A stretch of 64,000 nucleotides of DNA. Source: Variovorax sp. CF079. Its GTDB lineage: Bacteria; Pseudomonadota; Gammaproteobacteria; Burkholderiales; Burkholderiaceae_C. The stretch spans positions 62,001 through 126,000 of the forward strand of contig NZ_FMZU01000010.1 in NCBI RefSeq assembly GCF_900101545.1, read 5' to 3'. The stretch's first letter is position 1. Every line of letters begins with the position of its first letter. Made by a program: the position numbers and the translations under genes. Below, in pieces: positions 16,047 through 25,047 of this stretch. Below the pieces are notes generated by a model. It was not told where the DNA came from and made no database searches. It was given only the letters and a program-made list of their open reading frames with translations.

Positions 16047-16067
16047 CCTCACTCCCACTCGATCGTC
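16047..16067. repeat. guaA 3'-end attachment-like repeat, native copy
   Basis: CCTCACTCCCACTCGATCGTC covers the last codons of guaA (I-E-W-E and stop on the minus strand) plus two bases beyond. Its 14-bp core recurs at 4850 and 12928. Because the repeat restores the end of the gene, integration here would leave guaA intact. Confidence 0.72.
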
Positions 16068-17662
16068 GCCGGTGGCTTGCTGCTCACGTCGTAGGTCACG
16101 CGGTTGATGCCTCGCACCTCGTTGATGATGCGACCCGAGACCTTCTTGAGCAGCGCATAGGGCAGCTCGGCCCAGTCGGCGGTCATGAAGTCGCTGGTCT
16201 GCACGGCGCGCAGCGCCACCACGTAGTCGTAGGTGCGGCCGTCGCCCATCACGCCCACGCTCTTGACCGGCAGGAACACGGTGAAGGCCTGGCTGGTCAG
16301 GTCGTACCAGCTCTTGCCGCTGGACGGGTCCTTGAAGTTGCGCAGCTCCTCGATGAAGATCGCGTCGGCGCGGCGCAGCAGCTCGGCGTATTCCTTCTTG
16401 ACCTCGCCGAGGATGCGAACGCCCAGGCCCGGCCCGGGGAAAGGATGGCGGTACACCATCTCGGGCGGCAGGCCGAGCGCGACGCCGAGCTCGCGTACCT
16501 CGTCCTTGAACAGGTCGCGCAGCGGCTCCAGCAGCTTCAGGCCCAGCTGCTCGGGGAGGCCGCCCACGTTGTGGTGGCTCTTGATCGTGACGGCCTTCTT
16601 GCTCTTGGCTCCGCCGGACTCGATGACGTCGGGATAGATCGTGCCCTGGGCCAGCCACTTGGCGCCCTTGGCCCCGGCGCTGGTGAGCTTGGCCGCTTCC
16701 TGCTTGAAGACGGTGACGAATTCGCCGCCGATGATCTTGCGCTTGGCCTCCGGGTCGCTCACGCCGGCCAGCTTGCCGAGAAAGAGCTCGCTTGCATCGA
16801 CGCGGATCACCTTGGCGTGCAGCTGGCCGACGAACATGTCCATCACCTTGTCGCCTTCGTCGAGGCGCAAGAGGCCATGGTCGACGAACACGCAGGTCAG
16901 CTGGTCGCCGATGGCGCGATGGATCAGCGCGGCGGCCACCGAGGAATCGACGCCGCCCGAGAGGCCGAGGATGACTTCCTCGTCGCCCACCTGCTTGCGG
17001 ATCGCCTCTACCGCCTCGGCGATGTGGTCGCGCATCACCCAATCGGGCTTGGCGCCGCAGATGCCGAGCACGAAGCGTTCGAGGATCGCCTTGCCCTGCT
17101 GCGTGTGCGTGACTTCGGGGTGGAACTGCAGGGCGTAGAAATGCCGGTCTTCGTCGGCCATGCCGGCGATCGGGCAGCTCTCTGTCGAGGCCATCAGCTT
17201 GAAACCCGGCGGCAGCTCGGTGACCTTGTCGCCGTGGCTCATCCAGACGTTGAGCATGCCGTGGCCTTCGTCGGTCGTGAAGTCGGCGATGTCGCGCAGG
17301 AGCTCGGTGTGGCCGCGCGCGCGCACGGCGGCAAAGCCGAACTCGCGCTTGTGGCCGCCCTCGACCTTGCCGCCCAGCTGGTGCGCCATGGTCTGCATGC
17401 CGTAGCAGATGCCGAGCACCGGCACGCCGAGCTCGAACACCGCCTGCGGCGCCTTGTCGGTCGTCTCTTCGTAGACGCTTGCGTGACTACCGGAGAGGAT
17501 GACGCCCTTCAGGCTGCCGTCCCTCGCGTACTCGCGCACCCATTCGTCGGTGACGTCGCAGGGATGGACTTCGGAGAGCACATGCGCTTCGCGCACGCGC
17601 CGTGCGATCAGCTGGGTGACCTGGGAGCCGAAATCGAGAATCAGGATTTTTTGGTGGTGCAT
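16049..17662 (-). CDS. guaA: GMP synthase (glutamine-hydrolysing)
   Basis: 537 residues. It converts XMP, glutamine and ATP to GMP in cytoplasmic purine synthesis. The class I glutaminase domain shows GICYGMQ with catalytic Cys86 and [10 protein letters not shown] with the catalytic His/Glu. The ATP pyrophosphatase loop [10 protein letters not shown] lies near residue 237, and the C-terminal dimerisation domain ends KPPATIEWE. It lies 10 bp downstream of guaB on the same strand, so the two form an operon. Its 3' end is the target of the integration array described at 4850-16067. Confidence 0.97.
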   Translation of the reverse strand: MHHQKILILDFGSQVTQLIARRVREAHVLSEVHPCDVTDEWVREYARDGSLKGVILSGSHASVYEETTDKAPQAVFELGVPVLGICYGMQTMAHQLGGKVEGGHKREFGFAAVRARGHTELLRDIADFTTDEGHGMLNVWMSHGDKVTELPPGFKLMASTESCPIAGMADEDRHFYALQFHPEVTHTQQGKAILERFVLGICGAKPDWVMRDHIAEAVEAIRKQVGDEEVILGLSGGVDSSVAAALIHRAIGDQLTCVFVDHGLLRLDEGDKVMDMFVGQLHAKVIRVDASELFLGKLAGVSDPEAKRKIIGGEFVTVFKQEAAKLTSAGAKGAKWLAQGTIYPDVIESGGAKSKKAVTIKSHHNVGGLPEQLGLKLLEPLRDLFKDEVRELGVALGLPPEMVYRHPFPGPGLGVRILGEVKKEYAELLRRADAIFIEELRNFKDPSSGKSWYDLTSQAFTVFLPVKSVGVMGDGRTYDYVVALRAVQTSDFMTADWAELPYALLKKVSGRIINEVRGINRVTYDVSSKPPATIEWE

Positions 17663-17672
17663 GAGAGGCCGA

Positions 17673-19142
17673 TCACTCCGCGCGGTAGTTGGGCGCTTCC
17701 TTGGTGATCTGCACGTCGTGCACGTGGCTTTCCCGAATGCCCGCGGTAGTGATCTCGACGAACTCGGCCTTGTTCTTCATGTCCTCGATAGTGGCGCAGC
17801 CGCAGTAGCCCATGCTGGCGCGCAAGCCGCCGGACATCTGGTAGACGATCGAGACCATCGAGCCCTTGTAGGGCACGCGGCCCTCGATTCCTTCGGGCAC
17901 CAGCTTGTCCGCGTTCGGGTTGCCGGTGGTCGATTCCTGGAAGTAGCGGTCGGCGCTGCCCTGCTGCATGGCGCCGATCGAGCCCATGCCGCGATAGCTC
18001 TTGTAGCTGCGGCCCTGGAACAGCACGATCTCGCCCGGCGCCTCTTCAGTGCCGGCGAACATGCCGCCCATCATCACGGTGCTGGCGCCGGCGGCGATGG
18101 CCTTGGCGATGTCGCCCGAGTAGCGGATGCCGCCGTCGGCGATCAGCGGGATGCCGCTGCCCTGCAGCGCGGTGGCGACGTTGTCCACCGCCATGATCTG
18201 CGGCACGCCGACACCGGCCACGATGCGCGTGGTGCAGATGGAACCGGGGCCGATGCCGACCTTGACCGCGTCGGCGCCCGCATCGGCCAGCGCGCGGGCG
18301 GCATCGCCGGTGGCGATGTTGCCTCCGATCACGTCGACCTGCGGATAGTTCTTCTTGACCCAGCGCACGCGCTCGATCACGCCGGCGCTATGGCCGTGGG
18401 CGGTGTCGACCACGATCGCGTCGACGCCGGCCTTCACGAGCGCCTCGACGCGCTCCTCGGTGCCCTCGCCCACGCCGACCGCGGCGCCCACGCGCAGCCG
18501 GCCGCTGGCGTCGCGCGCGGCGTTCGGGAAACTGGTCTGCTTGGTGATGTCCTTGACGGTGATCAGGCCCTTGAGCTCCCAGGCGTTGTTGATGACCAGC
18601 AGGCGTTCGAGCTTGTGCTTGTTGAGCAGCGCCTTGGCCTCGGCGAGCGTGGTGCCGTCGGGCACGGTGATGAGCTTCTCGCGCGGCGTCATGATCTCGC
18701 TCACCGGCACGTCGTAGCGGCTCTCGAAGCGCAGGTCGCGCCCGGTCACGATGCCGACCACCTTGCCGCCGTCGAGGACCGGAAAGCCCGAGATGCCCAG
18801 TTCGTCGGACAGCTGCATGACCTGCAGCACGGTGTGCGTGGGCGTGATCACCACCGGATCCCGCAGCACGCCGGATTCGTAGCGCTTCACCTTGGCCACC
18901 TGCGCAGCCTGCTCGGCGGCGGTGAAGTTCTTGTGCACGATCCCGATGCCGCCCTCTTGCGCCATCGCGATGGCGAGGCGCGCTTCGGTCACGGTGTCCA
19001 TCGCCGCGGAGACCAGCGGCAGGTTCAGTGTGATATTGCGGGAGAATCGGGTGGCGAGGGAGGTGTCCTTGGGCAGGACCTGAGAGAACGCTGGCACCAG
19101 CAACACGTCGTCGAAGGTGAGCGCTTTGCCGAGAAGGCGCAT
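17673..19142 (-). CDS. guaB: IMP dehydrogenase
   Basis: 489 residues. It oxidises IMP to XMP with NAD+, the committed step to GMP. The (beta/alpha)8 barrel carries [11 protein letters not shown] with the catalytic cysteine and the phosphate-binding [14 protein letters not shown]. The inserted pair of CBS domains (about 95-210) is present, with VTGRDLRFE at the end of the first. The C-terminal flap [12 protein letters not shown] is intact. It is the first gene of the guaB-guaA operon. The 149 bp upstream are shared with a divergent DUF4124 gene and contain two GTTGCAAAA(A)CG direct repeats. Confidence 0.97.
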   Translation of the reverse strand: MRLLGKALTFDDVLLVPAFSQVLPKDTSLATRFSRNITLNLPLVSAAMDTVTEARLAIAMAQEGGIGIVHKNFTAAEQAAQVAKVKRYESGVLRDPVVITPTHTVLQVMQLSDELGISGFPVLDGGKVVGIVTGRDLRFESRYDVPVSEIMTPREKLITVPDGTTLAEAKALLNKHKLERLLVINNAWELKGLITVKDITKQTSFPNAARDASGRLRVGAAVGVGEGTEERVEALVKAGVDAIVVDTAHGHSAGVIERVRWVKKNYPQVDVIGGNIATGDAARALADAGADAVKVGIGPGSICTTRIVAGVGVPQIMAVDNVATALQGSGIPLIADGGIRYSGDIAKAIAAGASTVMMGGMFAGTEEAPGEIVLFQGRSYKSYRGMGSIGAMQQGSADRYFQESTTGNPNADKLVPEGIEGRVPYKGSMVSIVYQMSGGLRASMGYCGCATIEDMKNKAEFVEITTAGIRESHVHDVQITKEAPNYRAE

Positions 19143-19233
19143 GGGTGAAGCTCCAAAAGACGGATTGTAACGATGGCTCGGTACTTACCCGGGCCAAAGG
19201 TGAATCGGCTTGCGGCACGAATACCGTTGTTAC

Positions 19234-19267
19234 GTTGCAAAAACGCCATCGAGTAAGTTGCAAAACG
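19234..19267. promoter_or_regulatory. Direct repeats in the guaB/DUF4124 divergent region
   Basis: GTTGCAAAAACG (19234-19245) and GTTGCAAAACG (19257-19267) are 23 bp apart start to start. They lie between guaB and the divergent gene and could be regulator sites; no known operator consensus is clearly matched. Confidence 0.3.
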
Positions 19268-19291
19268 TAAGGCGGCGCTAAACTGCCGGCC

Positions 19292-19810
19292 ATGAAAATC
19301 GCGCACTTGCTCGTACTCGGATCGGCCTGCCTGTTGCTGTCGATGGGCGCCAATGCCCAGTGGCAGTGGATCGACAAGGACAACAAGAAGGTCTTCAGCG
19401 ACCAGGCCCCGCCGCCCGAGATTCCGGACAAGAACATCCTGCGCCGGCCGGGTGCGCCCTCCTCGCGGCCGAACTTCAGCCCTGCACCGGCAACTCCCGA
19501 GGCCGATGCCGCTGCTGCGCCCCGCGTTGCCGCCAGCGGCGCCAGGCCCAGCGGCGTGGACAAGGAACTCGAGGAGAAAACGCGCAAGGCCGAGGAAGCC
19601 GAAAAGGCCAAGAAGGCCGCCGAGGCTCAGAAGATCGCCCAGGCCAAGGCCGAGAACTGCCAGCGGGCGCGCCAGGCCAAGGCCACCTTCGACAGCGGCA
19701 TCCGCGTGGCCCGCGTGAACGCCCAGGGCGAGCGCGAGATCATGGACGACAAGGCGCGGGCCGCCGAGCAGGAGCGCCTGCAGTCGGTGATCGGCGCCGA
19801 CTGCAAGTAA
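19292..19810 (+). CDS. DUF4124 domain-containing exported protein
   Basis: 172 residues. A Sec signal peptide (MKIAHLLVLGSACLLLSMGANAQ) is followed by the short DUF4124 segment QWQWIDKDNKKVFSDQAPP at about 23-42. A Pro/Ala linker and a highly charged Lys/Glu/Ala helix (about 90-130) follow, with two cysteines in the C-terminal part (NCQRAR, ADCK). Function is unknown; it is probably periplasmic. In my recollection this gene commonly sits between guaB and the ratA/rnfH genes in related bacteria. Confidence 0.83.
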   Translation: MKIAHLLVLGSACLLLSMGANAQWQWIDKDNKKVFSDQAPPPEIPDKNILRRPGAPSSRPNFSPAPATPEADAAAAPRVAASGARPSGVDKELEEKTRKAEEAEKAKKAAEAQKIAQAKAENCQRARQAKATFDSGIRVARVNAQGEREIMDDKARAAEQERLQSVIGADCK

Positions 19811-19835
19811 TAGGCTCGCCCCCAGGCTTCGCGCA

Positions 19836-19906
19836 CTTCGTGTCGCTTCGCCAACCCCCCTTCCGGGGGCAACACCAGCGGCCCGGCGAAGCCGGTTCCG
19901 CGGTGT
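19836..19906. repeat. GC-rich dispersed palindromic repeat (intergenic)
   Basis: This stretch contains a C6-TT-CCGGGGG hairpin core and adjoining inverted segments (GGCCCGGCGAAGCCGGTTCC), with flanks such as GCACTTCGTGTCGCTTCGCC. It resembles the GC-rich element found inside hrpA at 59712-59797, which also has a CCCCCCGAGGGGG core, so both may belong to one dispersed repeat class. Confidence 0.45.
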
Positions 19907-19936
19907 TTCCCGCCTGATCTCCCGCACACCCCGAGC

Positions 19937-20269
19937 CTAGTACCCGGCCTTGCCGCCCTTGCGGCGGCGCGCGAACAGGCCCGTTCCGCGTGCGCCCTGT
20001 TTCTTGAATCGCTCGCGCCGTGCGACCTTGGGGTCCACCGTGAGCGCGCGGCAGAGCTCGATGCGGTCGAGGTCTGCCAGAGCCTGATCCCATGCCACCG
20101 CATGGCCCCAGATTCCGGGCTGCATCGCCTGCCAGTCGAGCTGCGGGAATTGAAGCGGCAGATGGCTCGCGCGCACGGCATCGCGCACTGTCGCGCCTTC
20201 GGCCACGCCCAGCACCTCTTCGAACACCTCGCGCGGCGCCGGCGAGTACGCCACGGTCACCTGCAGCAT
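19937..20269 (-). CDS. rnfH: RnfH family protein (RatB)
   Basis: 110 residues. It has a ubiquitin-like beta-grasp start (MLQVTVAYSPAPREVFEEV) and the family segment DRIELCRALTVDPKVARRER. The C-terminal tail is basic and Gly/Lys rich. The molecular role is uncertain despite the name; no rnf genes are nearby. The ATG overlaps the ratA stop (TGATG), matching the common ratA-rnfH gene pair beside smpB. Confidence 0.88.
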   Translation of the reverse strand: MLQVTVAYSPAPREVFEEVLGVAEGATVRDAVRASHLPLQFPQLDWQAMQPGIWGHAVAWDQALADLDRIELCRALTVDPKVARRERFKKQGARGTGLFARRRKGGKAGY

Positions 20270-20715
20270 CAGATCTTGTCGTAGATGTGCTCGGCGCGCT
20301 TGACGAAGGCCTCCACGAGGTTGGATGCGACCTTGTCGAACACCGGCCCGACCAGCGCCTGCAACGCGAAATTGCTGAAGCCGTAGCTGAGGTTGAGCTC
20401 GACGCGGCAGGCCCGCTCGCCCGCCTCGCCCACCGGGGTGAACTTCCAGACGCCGTCGAGGTTGGAGAACGGTCCGTCGACCAGCTTCAAATGGACCTCG
20501 CGGCCCGGCACATGGGTGTTGCGGGTGGTGAAGCTGTGGTGAAAACCGCTGAAAGCGAGGCCGACTTCGGCCGTCATGCCGGCGGCGTCGTGCTCGATCA
20601 CCTTGGCCTTGTCGCACCAGGGGAGAAACTCGGGGTACTTCGTCACGTCAGTGACCAGGGAGTACATCTCTTCGGCGCTGTACCAGATCAGGATGGACTT
20701 GTGGACTGTTTTCAT
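20269..20715 (-). CDS. ratA: RatA/COQ10-type START-domain protein
   Basis: 148 residues, a single SRPBCC (START-like) domain. Family segments are visible: VTDVTKYPEFLPWC near the N-terminus and LVGPVFDKVASNLVEAFVKRA at the C-terminal helix. Homologues bind ubiquinone (COQ10) and E. coli RatA has been reported to interfere with ribosome subunit joining; lipid or quinone binding is the better-supported activity. It is divergent from smpB across 62 bp and overlaps rnfH. Confidence 0.9.
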   Translation of the reverse strand: MKTVHKSILIWYSAEEMYSLVTDVTKYPEFLPWCDKAKVIEHDAAGMTAEVGLAFSGFHHSFTTRNTHVPGREVHLKLVDGPFSNLDGVWKFTPVGEAGERACRVELNLSYGFSNFALQALVGPVFDKVASNLVEAFVKRAEHIYDKI

Positions 20716-20777
20716 AGAATCGGCACAGCGTGCGCGACGGATTGTATTGAAGCCATGCAGCCCTCACCTGACACACC

Positions 20778-21254
20778 ATGGCCACAAAAAAACAAGACAC
20801 CTCCTCCCGGATCGCGGACAACAAGAAGGCCGCGTACAACTACTTCTTCGAAGAACGCTTCGAGGCCGGCATGGTGCTGGAGGGCTGGGAAGTCAAATCG
20901 CTGCGCGAAGGCAAGGTGCAACTGACCGACGGCTACGTCGTGATCCGCGACGGCGAGCTGTTCGTGATCGGCTGCCAGATCAACCCGCTGCGTTCGGCCT
21001 CGACGCACATCACGCCCGATTCGGTGCGCACCAAGAAGCTGCTGCTGCACAAGGAGCAGATTCGCCGCCTCGTGGGCAAGGTCGAGCAGAAAGGCTACAC
21101 GCTGGTGCCGCTCAACCTGCATTGGAAAGCGGGCAAGGTGAAGTGCGAGATCGCGCTGGCCAAGGGCAAGGCCGAGCACGACAAGCGCGACACCATCAAG
21201 GACCGCGAAGGCAAGCGCGAGGTCGAGCGGGCCATGAAGAGCCGTAGCCGCTGA
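20778..21254 (+). CDS. smpB: SsrA-binding protein SmpB
   Basis: 158 residues. SmpB binds tmRNA and places it in stalled ribosomes for trans-translation. The OB-fold signature is intact: [30 protein letters not shown], and KLLLHKEQI. The basic C-terminal tail ([17 protein letters not shown]) occupies the mRNA channel in known structures. It is divergent from ratA and 10 bp upstream of an acyltransferase gene. Confidence 0.97.
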   Translation: MATKKQDTSSRIADNKKAAYNYFFEERFEAGMVLEGWEVKSLREGKVQLTDGYVVIRDGELFVIGCQINPLRSASTHITPDSVRTKKLLLHKEQIRRLVGKVEQKGYTLVPLNLHWKAGKVKCEIALAKGKAEHDKRDTIKDREGKREVERAMKSRSR

Positions 21255-21264
21255 AGGAAGCACC

Positions 21265-21840
21265 ATGGCGCTCCAACCCCTCGACGCCGCGCGCGTCAAC
21301 CCGCTCGAAGGCGGCCCCAGTTTCTCGCTTTCCAACCGGCTGCTGCGCGCGGCCTGGAACCTGAGCTGGGCGCTGCTCGCCTCCTGGACGCCGCCGCAGA
21401 TGCGCTTCTGGCGCCGCTTTCTGCTGAAACTCTTCGGCGCGCAATTGGGCGAATCCAGCGACGTGCGCGGCAGCGCGCGGGTCTGGTATCCGCCGCATCT
21501 GCACCTGGCCGATCGCGCGATGCTGGCTGAACGGGTCATTTGCTACAACATGGCGCCGATCCGGCTCGAGCGCGCCGCGCTGGTCTCGCAGGGCGCACAC
21601 CTGTGCGCAGGCAGCCACGACATTTCCTCTGCGAGTTTCCAGTTGACGGCGAGCCCGATCACCATCGGCGCCGACGCCTGGATCGCGGCAGAAGCCTTCG
21701 TCGGGCCCGGTGTGGAAGTGGGCGAAGGCGCGGTGCTGGGCGCCCGCAGCGTCGCCTTCCGCTCCCTGGATCCCTGGACGGTGTACGGCGGCAACCCTGC
21801 CAAGCCGATCAAGCGGCGAGTGCTGCGCAGCGAGCACTGA
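21265..21840 (+). CDS. WcaF-like LbH acetyltransferase
   Basis: 191 residues. A left-handed beta-helix hexapeptide pattern runs through about residues 65-175 (ITIGADAWIAAEAFVGPG, VEVGEGAVLGARSVA) and ends GGNPAKPIKRR, the common tail of sugar O-acetyltransferases. The N-terminal SLSNRLLRAAWNLSWALL segment is typical of WcaF-like colanic acid acetyltransferases. It would use acetyl-CoA to modify a surface saccharide. It is isolated from other polysaccharide genes, so its acceptor is unknown. Confidence 0.8.
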   Translation: MALQPLDAARVNPLEGGPSFSLSNRLLRAAWNLSWALLASWTPPQMRFWRRFLLKLFGAQLGESSDVRGSARVWYPPHLHLADRAMLAERVICYNMAPIRLERAALVSQGAHLCAGSHDISSASFQLTASPITIGADAWIAAEAFVGPGVEVGEGAVLGARSVAFRSLDPWTVYGGNPAKPIKRRVLRSEH

Positions 21841-21892
21841 ATTTTTTCGGGCACGGTGGAATAAACCGCGCCCCCACGGCGTTAGTGCAGCG

Positions 21893-22402
21893 ATGGATTC
21901 ACGCGCGCTCGTCGACCACATCCCCAGCCTCAGGCGCTATGCGCGCGCGCTGACGGGAGACGCCTGGGCCGCGGACGACCTGGTGCAGGACACGCTGGAG
22001 CGCGCCTGCAGCAAGTGGCGCTTGTGGATCGTGGGCAGCGATCTGCGGGCTTGGCTCTTCACGCTCATGCACAACGTGTTCGCGAGCCAGGTGCGGCGCG
22101 CACCGCCGCGCGCCACGGTGGACATCGATGATGTGGCGCATGAATTGAGCAGTGGCGACGGCCATCGCGACCGGACCATCGACCTGCAGCGCTGCCTGAT
22201 GCGCCTGCCCGAGGAGCAGCGCGCCGTGCTGCTGCTGGTGGCGCTCGAAGACCTCTCCTACGCGCAGGTCGCCAGGATTCTGGATGTCCCCGTGGGCACC
22301 GTCATGTCGCGCCTCTCGCGGGCCCGGGTCCGGCTTCAGGACCTGATGGAAGGGACCGAGTCGCCGGCATCGGGCCGCCCCGGTCTGCGCCGCCTCAAGT
22401 AG
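21893..22402 (+). CDS. ECF-type RNA polymerase sigma factor
   Basis: 169 residues from the ATG at 21893. Region 2 is at about residues 10-75 (YARALTGDAWAADDLVQDTLER) and region 4 at about 115-155 (RLPEEQRAVLLLVALEDLS, then VPVGTVMSRLSRAR). It is followed by a membrane anti-sigma factor 17 bp downstream and then by a secreted lipoprotein gene, so the three may form one stress-response unit in which the anti-sigma factor releases the sigma factor. Confidence 0.9.
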   Translation: MDSRALVDHIPSLRRYARALTGDAWAADDLVQDTLERACSKWRLWIVGSDLRAWLFTLMHNVFASQVRRAPPRATVDIDDVAHELSSGDGHRDRTIDLQRCLMRLPEEQRAVLLLVALEDLSYAQVARILDVPVGTVMSRLSRARVRLQDLMEGTESPASGRPGLRRLK

Positions 22403-22419
22403 CCCGCATCTCATCCGCC

Positions 22420-23142
22420 ATGAACAGCCCCACGCCGCCTCCCGACACCGACCAGCTCGCCTGGCGAGCCCAGCGCGACGCGCTGCGCGAACTGCATCGC
22501 GAAGTGCTCGACGAACCCGTTCCCAAAGCGCTGCTGGCGGCGGCCCGGCATCTAGATGATCGCCGGGCCCGACAGGCGCGCTGGATGCGCTGGGGCGGGA
22601 TGGCTGCGGGCGTGCTGATCGCCTTCGCCGCCGGCTGGGTCGGCAACCACCAATGGTCGGCGTCGCAGCAGACCGGCGCCGCGCTGGCCCGCGCGCCGGC
22701 CACGCGCGAGTTCGTGCATGCCGCCTCGGTGGCGCATGCGGTCTATGCGCCCGAGAAGCGGCATCCGGTCGAAGTGGTCGCTGCCGAGCAGCAGCACCTC
22801 GTCCAGTGGCTCTCCAGGCGGCTCGACAAGCCGCTCAAGGTGCCGGATCTGTCGGCCGAGGGCTACGCGCTCGTGGGCGGCCGTCTGCTGCCGGGCAGCG
22901 AGGGGGCAAGGGCACAGTTCATGTTCGAGCGCGCCGACGGCGAGCGCGTGACCCTCTACATCGGCAGCCTGGGCAGCGCCGCCGGGCCGGCACAGGCGGG
23001 CGAAACGGCGTTCCGCTACTCGACGGACAGTCCGGTGCCGAGCTTCTATTGGGTCGATCGCGGTTTCGGCTATGCATTGGCGGGCAAGCTGCCGCGCGAT
23101 GCGCTGCTGGGCCTCGCCGGCGTGGTCTACCGTCAACTATGA
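22420..23142 (+). CDS. Membrane-anchored anti-sigma factor
   Basis: 240 residues. A cytoplasmic N-terminus (about 1-57) is followed by one membrane helix (WGGMAAGVLIAFAAGWVG, about 58-76) and a periplasmic domain. The periplasmic part includes HPVEVVAAEQQHLVQWLSRR and GGRLLPG, as in COG5662-type anti-sigma proteins of ECF systems in related bacteria. No zinc-binding HxxxCxxC motif is seen, so it is not of the ZAS class. It immediately follows the sigma gene it should control. Confidence 0.83.
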   Translation: MNSPTPPPDTDQLAWRAQRDALRELHREVLDEPVPKALLAAARHLDDRRARQARWMRWGGMAAGVLIAFAAGWVGNHQWSASQQTGAALARAPATREFVHAASVAHAVYAPEKRHPVEVVAAEQQHLVQWLSRRLDKPLKVPDLSAEGYALVGGRLLPGSEGARAQFMFERADGERVTLYIGSLGSAAGPAQAGETAFRYSTDSPVPSFYWVDRGFGYALAGKLPRDALLGLAGVVYRQL

Positions 23143-23215
23143 ACAAAAGGCCCGGGCGCTAGACTGCCCCGGCCGTATCGGCTTTTGCGATTTTTTAACC
23201 GAAGGAGAAAACTTG

Positions 23216-23605
23216 ATGAAACTGCTCAGCGCTTCGATTCTTGCGGCCGCCCTGCTCGCCGGATGCGGCAGCATGTCCAGGACCGCATCGGCGCCGGACA
23301 CCCCGACCCGTACCGCCGATGGCGTGCTGGTCGGCCCCACCGGCATGACGCTCTACACCTTCGATCGCGATACCGCCGGCAGCGGCAAGTCCACCTGCAA
23401 CGGACCCTGCGCCACCAACTGGCCGCCGCTGATGGCGGCCGACACAGCCAAGCCGATGGCCGCCTACACCATCGTCGTGCGCGACGACGGCAAGAAGCAA
23501 TGGGCCTACAAGGGCTGGCCGCTCTACTACTGGGTCAAGGACACCAAGGCCGGCGACAAGACCGGCGATGGCGTCAACAACGTCTGGAAGGTGGCGCGCC
23601 CCTGA
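23216..23605 (+). CDS. Secreted-repeat lipoprotein (COG4315)
   Basis: 129 residues with a strong ribosome site (AAGGAGAAAA) before the ATG. A lipoprotein signal with lipobox LLAGC ends at Cys19. The mature part holds two copies of the secreted-repeat pattern: GMTLYTFDRDTAGSGKSTC...CATNWPPL and KKQWAYKGWPLYYWVKDTKAGD. Function is unknown; the repeat is common in exported proteins of Burkholderiales. It lies downstream of the ECF sigma/anti-sigma pair and could be part of its regulon. Confidence 0.85.
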   Translation: MKLLSASILAAALLAGCGSMSRTASAPDTPTRTADGVLVGPTGMTLYTFDRDTAGSGKSTCNGPCATNWPPLMAADTAKPMAAYTIVVRDDGKKQWAYKGWPLYYWVKDTKAGDKTGDGVNNVWKVARP

Positions 23606-23608
23606 GGC

Positions 23609-24037
23609 TCAGCAGCGGCCCTTCTTGGCCTGTCCCGGCGGGCAGTGATGGCCGCCGGGGCCGTGATCGTCATGCCGGCCATGACGTTCATAGCGATCGT
23701 CGTCGTGGTCGCGGTGCTTGCCGCCCTTGCTCTTCCAGTTGGGTTCGACCCAGCGCCAGCCGCCGTCGGCGCGCACCCAGCGGCCCGGCGCATAGACATG
23801 GTCGGGGCGCGCCGGCTCCCAGTAGCCCTGGCGCCAGCCATACGCGTCCTGGTGGTATTGCCAATGGCCGGCCACCCAGACGTAGCCGACGCGTGGCGCC
23901 GGCACGCGCTCGAAGCGAGGCGCCGGCGGCGCCACGGCAATGAGGCCCGGCACATGGATGTTGACCGACACCTGGGCCGCGGCGCCCAAGGATGCCGTAG
24001 CCAGCGCACCGGCCAGCAGGAACGTGGAAAGTCGCAT
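23609..24037 (-). CDS. Exported WXXGXW-repeat protein
   Basis: 142 residues from the ATG at 24037 (AAGAGGGAG upstream). A Sec signal peptide ends near residue 21 (GAAAQ). Two WXXGXW units follow: YVWVAGHWQYHQDAYGWRQGYW and VYAPGRWVRADGGWRWVEP. The C-terminal tail is very rich in His, Asp and Gly and may bind metal. It is convergent with the COG4315 gene, with only three bases between the stops. Molecular function is unknown. Confidence 0.85.
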   Translation of the reverse strand: MRLSTFLLAGALATASLGAAAQVSVNIHVPGLIAVAPPAPRFERVPAPRVGYVWVAGHWQYHQDAYGWRQGYWEPARPDHVYAPGRWVRADGGWRWVEPNWKSKGGKHRDHDDDRYERHGRHDDHGPGGHHCPPGQAKKGRC

Positions 24038-24108
24038 CGATATCTCCCTCTTGAAATGGAAGTCAAACGGTCCTGGGTTTGCACCGGACATCGGTAGAAG
24101 TCCCAAGT

Positions 24109-25047
24109 CTAGTGGGTCCACGGCAAGGGTATAGCGGCCGCGCGGCGGTCACGCAGCCCGAGCAGTTCGTTGAACACCAATGCGCCGATCACGAGCGCAC
24201 CGCCTGTCAGCACGCTCGGCGCCGGCTCCTCGCCGGCCCCAATCCAGGCCAGCGCGATGCCGAAGACGATTTCCAGCAGCGCGAGCAGCGCCACCTCGGG
24301 CGCCTTCAGGATGCGCGCGCAGACCACCGACAGCGCACACGGGATCGCGAGCTGGAACAAGCCAAGGAAGGCGAGCAGGCCCAGGTCGTGCGCATTGGCC
24401 TGGAGCGGCCAGGCCAGCGGCAGCGTGACCAGCGACGAGACCGCGGCGCCGAGCAGCACCGAGGGGACCAGGTCGATGTCGCGGCCCTTGGCATGCGCAT
24501 GCTGAACCACGGTCCAGTTGCAGGCGCCGGCCAGCGGCACGCAGAGCGCCACCAGCGTGCCGGCCAGCAGGCCGTCGCCGAGCTGGGTGCCGTACATCCA
24601 GCCGATGCCCAGGCCCGCCACCACGATGGCGGCCCAGGTGCGCGCCGCAAGCCGGTGGCCGATGAAGACCCGCGCCGCGAGCGCGGTGAAGAGCGGCCCC
24701 AGAGCCATGGTCACCAGCACGTTGGCCACGCTGGTCAGCGTGAGCGCCACCATGAAGGCGGTGAACATCACGCACCAGCAGACGCCCGAGATCCACAACG
24801 CGCGGCCGCCGTCGCGGATCTTCGAGAACACTGCGCGTCCCTGCCAGAGCGGCAGGATCACGAGCAGGGCCAGCAGCGTGAAGAAGCTGCGCCAGAAGGT
24901 GATCTCGAAGCTGCGCGCCTGTTCGAGGTGGCGCGTGACCACGCCCGCCGTCGCCCACATGAGGGTCACGGCGACCATCAGCCAGACCGCGCGGCCGTGA
25001 GACAGCGCGGCTCTAGACTGTGTCGCGGCTGGCGCGCTTGCGCTCAT
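24109..25047 (-). CDS. EamA/DMT-family transporter
   Basis: 312 residues with about ten hydrophobic helices in two EamA repeats, starting VWLMVAVTLMWATAGVVTR. Such drug/metabolite transporters export amino acids or other small molecules at the inner membrane; the substrate is not predictable here. The assigned start overlaps the 3' end of typA by 35 bp. It is the last gene of the rimP-to-typA operon by position, though it is probably not functionally linked. The next gene starts 71 bp downstream. Confidence 0.85.
   Translation of the reverse strand: MSASAPAATQSRAALSHGRAVWLMVAVTLMWATAGVVTRHLEQARSFEITFWRSFFTLLALLVILPLWQGRAVFSKIRDGGRALWISGVCWCVMFTAFMVALTLTSVANVLVTMALGPLFTALAARVFIGHRLAARTWAAIVVAGLGIGWMYGTQLGDGLLAGTLVALCVPLAGACNWTVVQHAHAKGRDIDLVPSVLLGAAVSSLVTLPLAWPLQANAHDLGLLAFLGLFQLAIPCALSVVCARILKAPEVALLALLEIVFGIALAWIGAGEEPAPSVLTGGALVIGALVFNELLGLRDRRAAAIPLPWTH

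Noticed and set aside
4850..16067. CRISPR array suspected from repeated TACCGTC and guaA-type sequences
   Set aside because: Copies are few, spaced by kilobases or adjacent pairs, with no regular spacers and no cas genes.
16445..19148. Long plus-strand open frames opposite guaA and guaB
   Set aside because: Antisense to two intact, strongly conserved enzymes; composition is typical of shadow frames.
19937..20617. 226-residue minus-strand reading for the rnfH region
   Set aside because: Its first half is out-of-frame ratA sequence; rnfH properly starts at 20269, overlapping the ratA stop.
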